A stretch of 64,000 nt of DNA from Porphyromonas catoniae ATCC 51270 (GTDB lineage Bacteria; Bacteroidota; Bacteroidia; Bacteroidales; Porphyromonadaceae). Location of the stretch: contig NZ_JDFF01000011.1 of assembly GCF_000565015.1 (NCBI RefSeq), positions 1 through 64,000 of the forward strand. Direction: 5' to 3'. This document shows, one piece after another, positions 52,982 to 60,728 of the stretch. The translations under genes were made by a program, and so were the position numbers. The first letter of the stretch is position 1. The number at the start of each line of letters is the position of its first letter. The notes beneath the pieces are model-generated. The model ran no database searches, had not been told where the DNA came from, and saw only the letters and a program-made list of their open reading frames with translations.

Positions 52982-53704
52982 CTAGAGGCGATCACCGAAG
53001 ATCGCTGAGCCAATACGTACGAGTGTTGCCCCATGTCTCAGAGCAATGGGATAGTCTCCACTCATGCCCATCGATAGCTCTGTGAATCGCTCAGGGCAAA
53101 GAAGAAGCCCGGAGGTACGCACCTCATCGAAGACGCTACGCACGAAGGCGAATTCTCGCTCAATCTGTGCTTCATCCTCTGTATTACTTGCCATTGCCAT
53201 AAGCCCACGTAGCTCCACGCCCTGCCACTCTTCGGGGGTGCGATGGATGGTCTCAAGCAAAGCGAAAAGCTCGTCCCTCGAGAAGCCACTTTTCGTCTCT
53301 TCTTGTGCCACATGCAGCTCTAGAAGGACAGGGATTACACGGCGATTATTTATGCTCGATCCGCTCACTCGATCAGCCTGTCTGCATATCTCTCGGAGCA
53401 ATCGCTCACTAGTAACGCTCTCGATCATGGCGATGAAGGGAGCGATATACTTCACCTTATTTGTCTGCAGAGGACCGATGAAGTGCCAAGCGATGTCGGG
53501 ATAGCTCTCGTGCAGAGCCTCCCACTTCCCTACAAGCTCCTGCACACGGCTCTCTCCGAATATTCGTTGGTGAGCCTCGTAGGCTTTGATGACGTAGTCG
53601 GCAGGGTGAAATTTCGATACGGCTACGAGCTGAGCTGTCGAAGGCAACTCAGCTCGTAGCTTAGAGAGGCGAGAGGCTATTTCCTCACTTCTGAGGAGCG
53701 ACAT
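52982..53704 (-). CDS. yggS: Pyridoxal phosphate homeostasis protein YggS
   Basis: A 240-aa PLP-binding TIM-barrel protein. The Schiff-base lysine is in LVAVSKFHPADYV, followed by FGESRVQELVGKW, WHFIGPLQTNKVKYI, the phosphate loop LSMGMSGDYPIALRHGATLVRIGSAIFG. Family members buffer intracellular PLP. Its first 20 bases overlap the end of the DUF4494 gene. Confidence 0.93.
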   Translation of the reverse strand: MSLLRSEEIASRLSKLRAELPSTAQLVAVSKFHPADYVIKAYEAHQRIFGESRVQELVGKWEALHESYPDIAWHFIGPLQTNKVKYIAPFIAMIESVTSERLLREICRQADRVSGSSINNRRVIPVLLELHVAQEETKSGFSRDELFALLETIHRTPEEWQGVELRGLMAMASNTEDEAQIEREFAFVRSVFDEVRTSGLLLCPERFTELSMGMSGDYPIALRHGATLVRIGSAIFGDRL

Positions 53705-54131
53705 ACTGGTAGACGTCTAGGATCTGCGTATCGGTGATGGCCGCTAGTTCGTAGCTAGCCATCTGCCCATCGAGCTGTGCGGTGAGCTCCTTGACGGCGT
53801 TGGGGAGTGAGTCCGACTTGACAATCATCGTGGCAGAGGTTTTCTTCTCTGAGCCACTCTTCTCGTCAATAGTGATGAAGTTTACCTTAGCACGGAAGTA
53901 ACGGTCATCCTCAGGTATGTCATTGAGGAATAGCTCAGCGATACGGGCACGACGGATATTGACGACCTCAAGCTCACCCATGGAGACTAATGGGGTAACC
54001 TCCTCGATGATACGCCTCTCTGCCTCTGTGAAGTTCAGGGCATCGACCAAGTAGCTTTCGGAGACCTTCTTCATACCCATACTGTCTGCCTGACGCTCGT
54101 AGGAGACCTTACATTCAAACCAATAGTTCAT
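53685..54131 (-). CDS. DUF4494 family protein
   Basis: A 148-aa soluble protein starting MNYWFECKVSYERQADSMGM with SYLVDALNFTEAERRIIEEV and MELEVVNIRRARIAELFL-like text (GELEVVNIRRARIAELFL). Bacteroidota-specific family of unknown function. The gene ends within yggS (20-base overlap), which suggests translational coupling with PLP homeostasis; the meaning is not known. Confidence 0.82.
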   Translation of the reverse strand: MNYWFECKVSYERQADSMGMKKVSESYLVDALNFTEAERRIIEEVTPLVSMGELEVVNIRRARIAELFLNDIPEDDRYFRAKVNFITIDEKSGSEKKTSATMIVKSDSLPNAVKELTAQLDGQMASYELAAITDTQILDVYQYVAPQK

Positions 54132-54154
54132 CTCTATATCTTTTACTAATTCTA

Positions 54155-55978
54155 TTATTCTTCGTACATGCTAGCGATCTCTTTGGCGAAGTGCTCGTTG
54201 ATCACCTTGCGCCGGATCTTCAGCGTATTCGTCAGCTCACCCTTCTCCATAGAGAATGGCTCGGTGAGTAGAACGAATCGTTTTACCTTCTCGTATTGTG
54301 CTACGGAGCTTAGTGCCTGCTCGATGTGGGTCGTCATGAGGCGGTGTAGCTCGTGGTTCTCAGCGAGAGCCTCATCACTGACGCTGGTATCGATACCACG
54401 CTGACGTGCCTCGCGTCTCAGTACCTCCCAGTTGGGGTATATCAGTGCGCTCACGAACTTATATCCATCCCCGATGATTGCCACCTGCTCGATGATTGGG
54501 TCGATTGTGAGCATTCCCTCGAGCATCTGTGGAGCGATGTACTTACCGTTGGCGGTCTTGAAGAGATCCTTAATACGCTCTGTGAAGTAAAGGGTATCTC
54601 CCTCAAGACGTCCAGCATCCCCTGTACGAAAGAAGCCATCCTCGGTGAAGGCCTCCGCATTGGCAGCATCATTATGATAATAGCCCGAAGCGACCGTAGG
54701 ACCTTTGATTAGGATTTCACTTGTCTCTGGGTCGATCTTGACCTGCAGAGCTGGCATAACCGTACCAATGGAGTTTAGGTCAAACCCAACTAAAGGGCAG
54801 GAGCTCACCGTAGCTGTCGTCTCAGACAGCCCATAGCCTACGACCATCGGCACATTAATAGAACGGAGGAAACGATATATCTCGGGTGAAATCGCAGCAC
54901 CAGCCGTGGGGAAGAAACGCCCACGCTGCAGGCCAATCGTCTTCCTCACCTTGGCAAAGAGTGTGTGGTCGTAGATGGAGAAAAGCATGCTCAGGTGAAG
55001 TGGAGCTTTCTTCCCTACATTTATATAGTCAAAGAAGTAACGCTCCCCTATTCGTATTGCATGGCGCATCACACCTCGTATAGGTGTAGGAGCCTGGTTG
55101 ATCTTGTCCTGCACGCCCATATAGACTTTCTCCCAGAAGCGAGGCACGTTACTCATCATCGTTGGGCGCACCATCGGTAGGGCATCAAGAATCTTCTTTG
55201 GGTCTGAGAGGATGGCGATGGAGACCCCCATACTGAGGCAGAGGTACGTCCATGCCTTCTCAAAGATATGGTTCAGAGGGAGGAAGCACATCGATATATC
55301 TCGGGGGGAGATGAAGGGATACTTCAGCTGGTGTGCGTATACCTGCTCAATGAAATTACTGTGATGGAGCATCACACCCTTACTTTGCCCTGACGTCCCT
55401 GATGTATAGATGATGACGGCGAGATCTGTGGCGAGGGCTTCACTTGAGGTCACATTCGCCTTATTCTCGTAGGTCACAGAGTCTCCTCGGCGGATGAACT
55501 CATCGTAGTACATCGAGGTCGTATCCCCCTCTGCCAAGACCACCGCTGGGTCGATGATGATCAGCCTGCGCAGCATGGGACAGCGTTGCTGGACTTCGTA
55601 GGCGTTATTGTACTGAAACTGCCCACCGACAAACATCGTCTCTACCTCTGCATCCTCTACGACAAACGCTACCTGATCGGGGGTGCTCGTAGCGTAGAGA
55701 GGAACAGAGACTCCTCGCATCATGAATATCCCCAGCTCGGTACATAGCCCCTGCACGGTATTGGGGGAATAGATGGCGACTCGGTCGCCCTTCTTCAGCT
55801 GGAGGTAGGCTAAGCCTTTCGCTGCTGCTAGACAGCGGTTTGCCACCTGCTCCCCATTGAGCTTAACCCACTTCTCTGACTGTCTGCTATAGTAGCGCAG
55901 GAGTGGCTTATTCGGGTAGCGAGTGCGGAACTGATGGGGGTACTCCGCAAAGTGATATTTAGGGAATGGGGAAGTCAT
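54155..55978 (-). CDS. fadD: Long-chain acyl-CoA synthetase (AMP-forming)
   Basis: A 607-aa ANL-family ligase. The ATP/AMP loop is IIYTSGTSGQSKGVMLHHSN, the gate motif VVGYGLSETTATVS, the hinge FRTGDAGRLEGDTLYFTERIKD, and the C-terminal lysine region is ELTNTLKIRRKVI. The N-terminus (YSRQSEKWVKLNGEQVANRC) and length match the long-chain FadD15-like group. The substrate chain length is not known. A -7 box (TATCTTTG) is at 56047-56054. Confidence 0.93.
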   Translation of the reverse strand: MTSPFPKYHFAEYPHQFRTRYPNKPLLRYYSRQSEKWVKLNGEQVANRCLAAAKGLAYLQLKKGDRVAIYSPNTVQGLCTELGIFMMRGVSVPLYATSTPDQVAFVVEDAEVETMFVGGQFQYNNAYEVQQRCPMLRRLIIIDPAVVLAEGDTTSMYYDEFIRRGDSVTYENKANVTSSEALATDLAVIIYTSGTSGQSKGVMLHHSNFIEQVYAHQLKYPFISPRDISMCFLPLNHIFEKAWTYLCLSMGVSIAILSDPKKILDALPMVRPTMMSNVPRFWEKVYMGVQDKINQAPTPIRGVMRHAIRIGERYFFDYINVGKKAPLHLSMLFSIYDHTLFAKVRKTIGLQRGRFFPTAGAAISPEIYRFLRSINVPMVVGYGLSETTATVSSCPLVGFDLNSIGTVMPALQVKIDPETSEILIKGPTVASGYYHNDAANAEAFTEDGFFRTGDAGRLEGDTLYFTERIKDLFKTANGKYIAPQMLEGMLTIDPIIEQVAIIGDGYKFVSALIYPNWEVLRREARQRGIDTSVSDEALAENHELHRLMTTHIEQALSSVAQYEKVKRFVLLTEPFSMEKGELTNTLKIRRKVINEHFAKEIASMYEE

Positions 55979-56046
55979 CTCTATTGCATAAAAATGGTTG
56001 CATCACACTCCTCGGGGTAAACCTCCCCGAGCAAATGATTACTCTA

Positions 56047-56054
56047 CAAAGATA
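56047..56054 (-). promoter_or_regulatory. -7 box (TATCTTTG) for fadD
   Basis: The minus strand reads TATCTTTG, 68 bp before ATG 55978. Confidence 0.45.
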
Positions 56055-56316
56055 GCCCAAAAGCATCAGCTATCGCACGAGCGTGCGAGCAATCCCTAGA
56101 GCAACACATCCTAATTCCTAGCATACAATTAAGAGATCGACCATCAGCATTGATGTTTCTCCATCATTGCTTCCTCTACGTTTTACCCTCCAGACACCCA
56201 GGCTGATGATCAGTCATTTGTCTTCGTCATGTGTTGCCTCTGGACGCGAAGATGTAAGCATCCCTACCCATCCGACGTAACGCCCTCTATTTACGTCATT
56301 TGCAAAGGCATTCGGT

Positions 56317-56423
56317 GAGTTACCATAAGTCGTCCCAGCGAGTTACCATAACTCTCTGCAACGACTTACCATAACTCCTCTGGACGAGTTACCATAACTT
56401 TTTGAAGCGAGTTACCACAACTC
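56317..56423. repeat. Array 3 of GAGTTACCATAACTC palindromes, five units, exact 23-bp period
   Basis: Units begin at 56317, 56340, 56363, 56386 and 56409: GAGTTACCATAAGTC, GAGTTACCATAACTC, GACTTACCATAACTC, GAGTTACCATAACTT and GAGTTACCACAACTC. Spacers are gtcccagc, tctgcaac, ctctggac and tttgaagc. The tail GGCTCTTTTAG resembles that of array 2. Confidence 0.88.
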
Positions 56424-56645
56424 GCTCCAGGCTCTTTTAGTCAGCCACATAATCCCCTGTCTATTAACCTACTACACAATCAGCAATGAGAAGGGGAATC
56501 AAGGTATTACACGGGGCGAGGGGAATACATACCTAGATACATTGCCCTCCTCCTGCATAAAAGAGGTAGACTTACTATAGCTTGTCTTTACTCATTATTA
56601 TATAGCGTATATTTTGCCCCTTTATATTTATTTGATTTATTTGCT

Positions 56646-56653
56646 TACCTTTG
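56646..56653 (+). promoter_or_regulatory. -7 box (TACCTTTG) upstream of the large lipoprotein
   Basis: TACCTTTG in a very A/T-rich stretch, 252 bp before ATG 56905. If used it gives a leader of about 245 nt that includes the poly-C tract and hairpin. Confidence 0.5.
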
Positions 56654-56779
56654 CAGTTGTAATATTAGTTAAGATTAATGGCAAGTAGTCAGATACATAA
56701 TGAGGTAGATACACTGAGAGGCAACGCTTCTCAGCGTCTCTTCTTTGCCAACGTTTGCCAAAATCTTAACATAATTTTG

Positions 56780-56789
56780 CCCCCCCCCC
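56780..56789 (+). repeat. Homopolymer tract of ten C residues
   Basis: A run of ten C at 56780-56789, 116 bp before the start codon of a surface lipoprotein. Such tracts change length by slipped-strand mispairing and are a usual basis for phase variation. Confidence 0.85.
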
Positions 56790-56824
56790 ACTAGCGGGAA
56801 ACAATACTTAACAAAGAATAGAAG

Positions 56825-56865
56825 CAGGGACACTGCATGGCACGTATCGCCATGTAGTGTCCCTG
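56825..56865 (+). terminator. 17-bp leader hairpin (terminator or attenuator)
   Basis: CAGGGACACTGCATGGC and GCCATGTAGTGTCCCTG pair along 17 positions (one G-U pair) with a 7-nt loop, followed by TCGCTTTATG. It lies 40 bp before the lipoprotein ATG. It could end a short upstream transcript or regulate read-through. Confidence 0.55.
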
Positions 56866-56904
56866 TCGCTTTATGTCCAACCTACAATTAAATGATAGCT
56901 TATT

Positions 56905-58887
56905 ATGAGAAAAACCTTATGGGGACTCTTCTTCGTGGCAACGATGCTTAGCTCGTGTAAGAAAGAAGATCCTAACTCCCCCTCCTTCACGCAATCCTCG
57001 GAGAAGGAAATGAAATCTAGAGATGCGCACATCTCATTCGACATGGAGGTAGATCAGCCCAAAGCGTTAAACTTTGATATCAACGCCGACGGCCTTCCCT
57101 TGCTTATCCGTAGCCAAGACAAGATTAAGGTGTATTGCAGCATTGTGCAGTCAGAAGCTTCCACAGTAAACTTTTATGGCGGTGGATTTGTAGAACTAAA
57201 GCGGGTGCCGGGAACAACAAATACCTTCAGGGCTCGAGACGCAGCGATAAAAATGTGGATTTATAGTCCGTATAGGGAGGATAATCTCGGTACTAGGTGT
57301 ACCATGTCTTGTGCAATTATCCCCATGACAGCTGAGGAAGAAAACTTGGCTAAAGATGGGAAACTAATGCAAGCAATGATTATACAACAATCCACCCCTA
57401 ATACGCCCGGACAAGCAACAGTAGTACACCCCAATGATACAAGAGTGACACTCAATATCCCTTACTTCTCATCGGAAGTACAGATGAAATTCGAACGTCA
57501 GAAAGGAGGCGAAATGGAAGGACGAGCGCTGGCCAAGGTTAAAATCAAGCCCTACGGTACGCTCCTACGTCATAGGTTTGTCAATAAGACTACTCAGCCA
57601 ATCTCAATCAAGCGATTTGGACTCTTCACGACAGGGTTTAGCCAAAACATAGCAGTAGATCTCAATCATAGATACCGCGGAAAAGAGCAGGATTCTGATC
57701 CTACAGTCTACCCTACTGCTCGCATCGTAAAGTGGTATAGCGGTAGCAATAGGTACCAGGTCTACGGCAGCCATGACCGCGAGCAAAGGTTCTCCGTCGC
57801 AGACTACGAGCTACAGACACCACTACAGATCCCTGCCGGTCAGACGTCAGATGCTTATATCCTTACTTGGGGATACCCTCACTCTGAGGGTCTTAATTAT
57901 TTTTATAGGTCTCCGCAGCATAATGATATAGTCAAATATCCTCGTGTCATTAGGGTATACTATGCAGAGACAGAGACCGGGGAAAAGCTAGCAGTCTCTG
58001 GATATAAAATCAATTACTCATATCTGCCTCCTGCAGGCACGAGTTATACCGTCACATCTACAATCAATCGTCCTAGACTACCGATTGATTATGTCCTCTA
58101 TGCAAACCTCAGTGGCGATGGTCGATTGAGCACCTTTAATCCTGAGCCCGTGGGGACGGATCCCATACACAGTAGAGCTGACGTAAATTACCCTAAAACC
58201 TACTTTGATATGATGCACGTATCTATAGGCGAAATAGCAGCTAACCCAGCAGAGAAATTCGGACATAACCCGATGCATGCACCGACTCCTGAGGACTGGA
58301 GATCAATCTGTGCTGAGTCGAAGGATCTGCCAAATACTAAGGGCGCAAAAAAGACAGGGGTATCCGAGACTATAAAGTTCGGCAACGTCTCTGGCACATT
58401 TACTGCAGACTACAAGCTCTCTAATGACCTCTTGGTACTCTATGGACTTCGTCTCAAAGGAAATGGAGACAAGTACCTCTCTGCTTGGAGATACGTTGTT
58501 AAGCAGATCCCTGGAGGCTTTGGTGGCCCAACAATAGATGGTCCTGGTGGATGGCCTGCTTTCGGCAAGAACTCTATCGTACAGGTTCGTTACCTCGGGC
58601 CGGGATCTCCAGTCACAATAGATGATATTGCTCAAGAAAACTGGTGGACGACAAACAATCAAAATGATGAGATTCGTGCATTCCCTCATCTGGGGTACGA
58701 AGACTGGTATTCGCCAGCCCCAGGGCATGGGCGAGTGGTCTTTCCTGGAATAATTAGCTACCTTGGGGAGGATCCGACAAATGGCATGGTCTGCTGGTTC
58801 AACGGAAGAGATATGACCACCCCTGTCCATAAGAGTACGCTGGGTAGAACTTTCAAGTACACCATTCGTCCTTTCTTTGATAAGTAA
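56905..58887 (+). CDS. Large surface lipoprotein, fimbrillin-like
   Basis: A 660-aa lipoprotein: MRKTLWGLFFVATMLSSC with lipobox Cys18, then KKEDPNSPS. The N-terminal part resembles fimbrillin-type beta domains of Bacteroidota (SFDMEVDQPKALNFDI, GTTNTFRARDAAIKMWIYSP). The C-terminal half (from about 430) is rich in Gly, Trp and Tyr (GDGRLSTFNPEPVGTDPIHS, EDWYSPAPGHGRVVFPGII). No enzymatic motif is clear. It ends in aromatic/basic IRPFFDK. A 50-aa acidic ORF follows 4 bp later. The poly-C tract upstream suggests variable expression. Surface adhesion is inferred only. Confidence 0.72.
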   Translation: MRKTLWGLFFVATMLSSCKKEDPNSPSFTQSSEKEMKSRDAHISFDMEVDQPKALNFDINADGLPLLIRSQDKIKVYCSIVQSEASTVNFYGGGFVELKRVPGTTNTFRARDAAIKMWIYSPYREDNLGTRCTMSCAIIPMTAEEENLAKDGKLMQAMIIQQSTPNTPGQATVVHPNDTRVTLNIPYFSSEVQMKFERQKGGEMEGRALAKVKIKPYGTLLRHRFVNKTTQPISIKRFGLFTTGFSQNIAVDLNHRYRGKEQDSDPTVYPTARIVKWYSGSNRYQVYGSHDREQRFSVADYELQTPLQIPAGQTSDAYILTWGYPHSEGLNYFYRSPQHNDIVKYPRVIRVYYAETETGEKLAVSGYKINYSYLPPAGTSYTVTSTINRPRLPIDYVLYANLSGDGRLSTFNPEPVGTDPIHSRADVNYPKTYFDMMHVSIGEIAANPAEKFGHNPMHAPTPEDWRSICAESKDLPNTKGAKKTGVSETIKFGNVSGTFTADYKLSNDLLVLYGLRLKGNGDKYLSAWRYVVKQIPGGFGGPTIDGPGGWPAFGKNSIVQVRYLGPGSPVTIDDIAQENWWTTNNQNDEIRAFPHLGYEDWYSPAPGHGRVVFPGIISYLGEDPTNGMVCWFNGRDMTTPVHKSTLGRTFKYTIRPFFDK

Positions 58888-58891
58888 GACT

Positions 58892-59044
58892 ATGAGAAAA
58901 GAAGCATATCAGAAACCCCAAGTAGAGCTTTTCAAGCTACGGGACAAGCTAAGTATCCTAGTCACTGCCTCTATCCATGATGCAGAGATTGATGACTGGG
59001 AAGATGACTGGGAAGATGGCGGCGAATTCCCATCTGGACAATAA
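58892..59044 (+). CDS. Small acidic protein (50 aa), unknown function
   Basis: Read directly from the sequence: MRKEAYQKPQVELFKLRDKL, then SILVTASIHDAEIDDWEDDW and EDGGEFPSGQ. It starts 4 bp after the lipoprotein stop. The N-terminal pattern (MKK/RKE-Y-x-KP-x-VE-hydrophobic-L) is one I recall from many short Bacteroidota proteins placed beside surface-protein or peptide genes. The C-terminal half is very acidic with a repeated DWEDDWED. No modification enzymes lie nearby. It could be a precursor peptide, a fimbrial accessory protein or a chaperone. Function unknown. Confidence 0.65.
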   Translation: MRKEAYQKPQVELFKLRDKLSILVTASIHDAEIDDWEDDWEDGGEFPSGQ

Positions 59045-59096
59045 TAATATAGATGAGCTACCAAGGATGGCTCGTGGGTGCAAATCCCACAGCGTG

Positions 59097-59142
59097 AAAT
59101 TTAGGTATATACCTAGATAAATCTTAGTATATACCTAAATTT
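59097..59142. repeat. A/T-rich 16-bp inverted repeat containing two GTATATAC palindromes 22 bp apart
   Basis: AAATTTAGGTATATAC (59097-59112) and GTATATACCTAAATTT (59127-59142) are perfect reverse complements with a 14-nt loop. The inner palindromes are centred at 59108.5 and 59130.5. Confidence 0.7.
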
Positions 59143-59187
59143 TTCGCTCTGTAGTGGCGGTGTAGGCATCTATCCTCCCGCTCATTC

Positions 59188-59233
59188 AATCGGAAGCCCC
59201 CGACCAGTCATTACTGGTCGGGGGCTTCCGATT
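59188..59233. terminator. Strong bidirectional terminator
   Basis: A perfect 21-bp stem (59188-59208 with 59213-59233) and loop CATT, with TTTT spanning the + end and A/T flanks. It separates the lipoprotein pair (+) from tRNA-Pro and aroB (-). Confidence 0.85.
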
Positions 59234-59353
59234 TTGCTAGGGAGATCAGGAGCGCTTGAAGGGATAGGGTAACTAGATGAACTGAATAAAGTAGGCAGAG
59301 GTAGTAAGGTTTGAGTCATTTCCTTCTTTGATTTCTTTCCTTAGATGGTATTT

Positions 59354-59389
59354 GACATCCTTCTTTAGACTGACGTCCTTCTTTAGACT
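59354..59389. repeat. 18-bp tandem repeat, two copies
   Basis: GACATCCTTCTTTAGACT followed directly by GACGTCCTTCTTTAGACT, one mismatch. The neighbourhood is rich in CTTCTTT and related tracts. Confidence 0.7.
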
Positions 59390-59540
59390 GAGTTGGGTTG
59401 ACATCTTCCTTTCCCTCTTTCTCCCCACCTTCTTTCTTGCTTACTCAGTCGATTTCTTCCCTATCGCCTCATACCGAGCAAGCAGAGATGCAAAAGAAGC
59501 GAGGTAGTGTCTTCGGTGACACTACCTCGCTTTATCATTG

Positions 59541-59615
59541 TCGGGATGACTGGATTCGAACCAGCGACCACTCGCCCCCCAGACGAGTACTCTAACCGGG
59601 CTGAGCTACATCCCG
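59541..59615 (-). tRNA. tRNA-Pro (anticodon GGG)
   Basis: A 75-nt cloverleaf on the minus strand. Acceptor CGGGATG pairs with CATCCCG. The D arm lies around GCTCAGCCCGGTTAGAGT. The anticodon arm is CTCGT-CTGGGGG-GCGAG, with GGG at positions 34-36. The T arm is GCTGG-TTCGAAT-CCAGT. The discriminator base is A and CCA is not encoded. The anticodon reads CCC (and CCU by wobble). Confidence 0.95.
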
Positions 59616-59654
59616 CTCTTGCTTAGTTGCGGTGCAAAGATACGTACATCAATG

Positions 59655-60716
59655 CTAATTACCAAATGTTTCCCTTAGAAAGTCAAGACCTTCCTTAATC
59701 TTTTCCTCGCCTTCTAGTTCGATTGCCTCTACCTTGCCTGGCTCCAGTATGCCCATGAGGACAATCTTTCCCGAGGTATTCTTCTTGTCGTGGCGCATGA
59801 GGCGCAGTAGCTCGGGATAGTCCTTGCACGTATAGAAGAACGGTGCGTACAGCTCTCGTGCTAGGTGCATCAGCTGTCGGATGTACGTGCGGTCTGTCCC
59901 TTTTATGAGGCTAGTGATATAGCTCTCGATAAGGAGCCCAAAGACGACCGCCTCACCGTGTGGCAAGGCTCGACGAAAGGTATTCGTATGCGAATAAGCC
60001 TCAAGAGCATGCCCAACCGTATGCCCAACATTCAAGATGCGACGTAGCCCTCGCTCAGTAGGATCAGCCTCCACGATGGAGGACTTGTAGGCAACGCTCT
60101 TGGCAATGAGGGCTTCCCACTCATCATCCATCAGCCCTGCGGGATCTCCGATGCGTAAGATTTCTTGCCATGCTTCCTTACCCATCAACGTAGCGTGCTT
60201 AATGACTTCGCCATAGCCCGACAGGAGTTCCTCAATAGGAAGCGTAGAGAGGAAGGAGGTATCAACGAAGACCTCTAGGGGGGCATGGAAGGCTCCTACG
60301 AGGTTCTTTATGCCGTGGTAATCGATCCCTGTCTTCCCACCTACGGAGGCATCCACCATAGCAAGAAGTGTGGTAGGGACATTCACCGTACGGATACCTC
60401 GCATATAGGTAGCGGCAGCGAAGCCTCCGAGGTCGAGAAGCGCACCACCTCCAATCAGGATAAGCACAGAGTGCCGAGTAGCACCTTCATCAGCAAGCCA
60501 AGACCACAGCTCGGCAAGGCGATTCGTTGTCTTCTCGCTCTCCGTAGCGGGCAAGGTAAGGAAGGTATGACTACCCAACGCTTCACGTAGACGAGTAACA
60601 AGTGATGTGTGTAACTCTGAGACAACCTCATCACAGACGACAAAAAGACGATCGCAAGCCACCGCCTCAAGGAAGGCAGGTAGCTTGCGATCAAGCATAT
60701 TTGTTCCGAAAGTCAT
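59655..60716 (-). CDS. aroB: 3-dehydroquinate synthase
   Basis: A 353-aa NAD- and metal-dependent enzyme, second step of the shikimate pathway. Motifs: LILIGGGALLDLGGFAAATY with RGI, the lysine/aspartate patch KTGIDYHGIKNLVGAFHAP, YGEVIKHATLM, GLRRILNVGHTVGHALEA with the metal histidines, and HGEAVVFGL. It lies 12 bp downstream of alaS on the same strand. Confidence 0.96.
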   Translation of the reverse strand: MTFGTNMLDRKLPAFLEAVACDRLFVVCDEVVSELHTSLVTRLREALGSHTFLTLPATESEKTTNRLAELWSWLADEGATRHSVLILIGGGALLDLGGFAAATYMRGIRTVNVPTTLLAMVDASVGGKTGIDYHGIKNLVGAFHAPLEVFVDTSFLSTLPIEELLSGYGEVIKHATLMGKEAWQEILRIGDPAGLMDDEWEALIAKSVAYKSSIVEADPTERGLRRILNVGHTVGHALEAYSHTNTFRRALPHGEAVVFGLLIESYITSLIKGTDRTYIRQLMHLARELYAPFFYTCKDYPELLRLMRHDKKNTSGKIVLMGILEPGKVEAIELEGEEKIKEGLDFLRETFGN

Positions 60717-60728
60717 GCAAGGAAAAGG

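Larger units (their letters stand above)
55979..56904. other. Divergent intergenic region (926 bp): array 3, promoters, poly-C tract, hairpin
   Basis: Between fadD (-) and the large lipoprotein (+). In order: the fadD -7 box (56047-56054), the five-unit array 56317-56423, a -7 box TACCTTTG (56646-56653), ten C residues (56780-56789) and a 17-bp hairpin (56825-56865). I see no protein gene. Confidence 0.6.
59045..59540. other. Intergenic region (496 bp) with hairpins, a T-arm-like stem and short repeats
   Basis: It holds a stem-loop GTGGG-TGCAAAT-CCCAC (59074-59090), an A/T-rich inverted repeat (59097-59142), a strong terminator (59188-59233) and an 18-bp tandem repeat (59354-59389). No protein gene is supported. 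Confidence 0.55.

Noticed and set aside
25020-56423. CRISPR arrays at 25020, 49394 and 56317
   Set aside because: Repeats of 15-17 bp with 6-8 bp spacers are far too short, spacers can be identical, and no cas genes are in the window.
59060-59100. A complete tRNA gene
   Set aside because: Only a T-arm-like stem is present. No acceptor partner, D arm or anticodon arm could be folded upstream.
59398-59595. 65-codon open frame on the plus strand
   Set aside because: It runs antisense through tRNA-Pro and is low-complexity.
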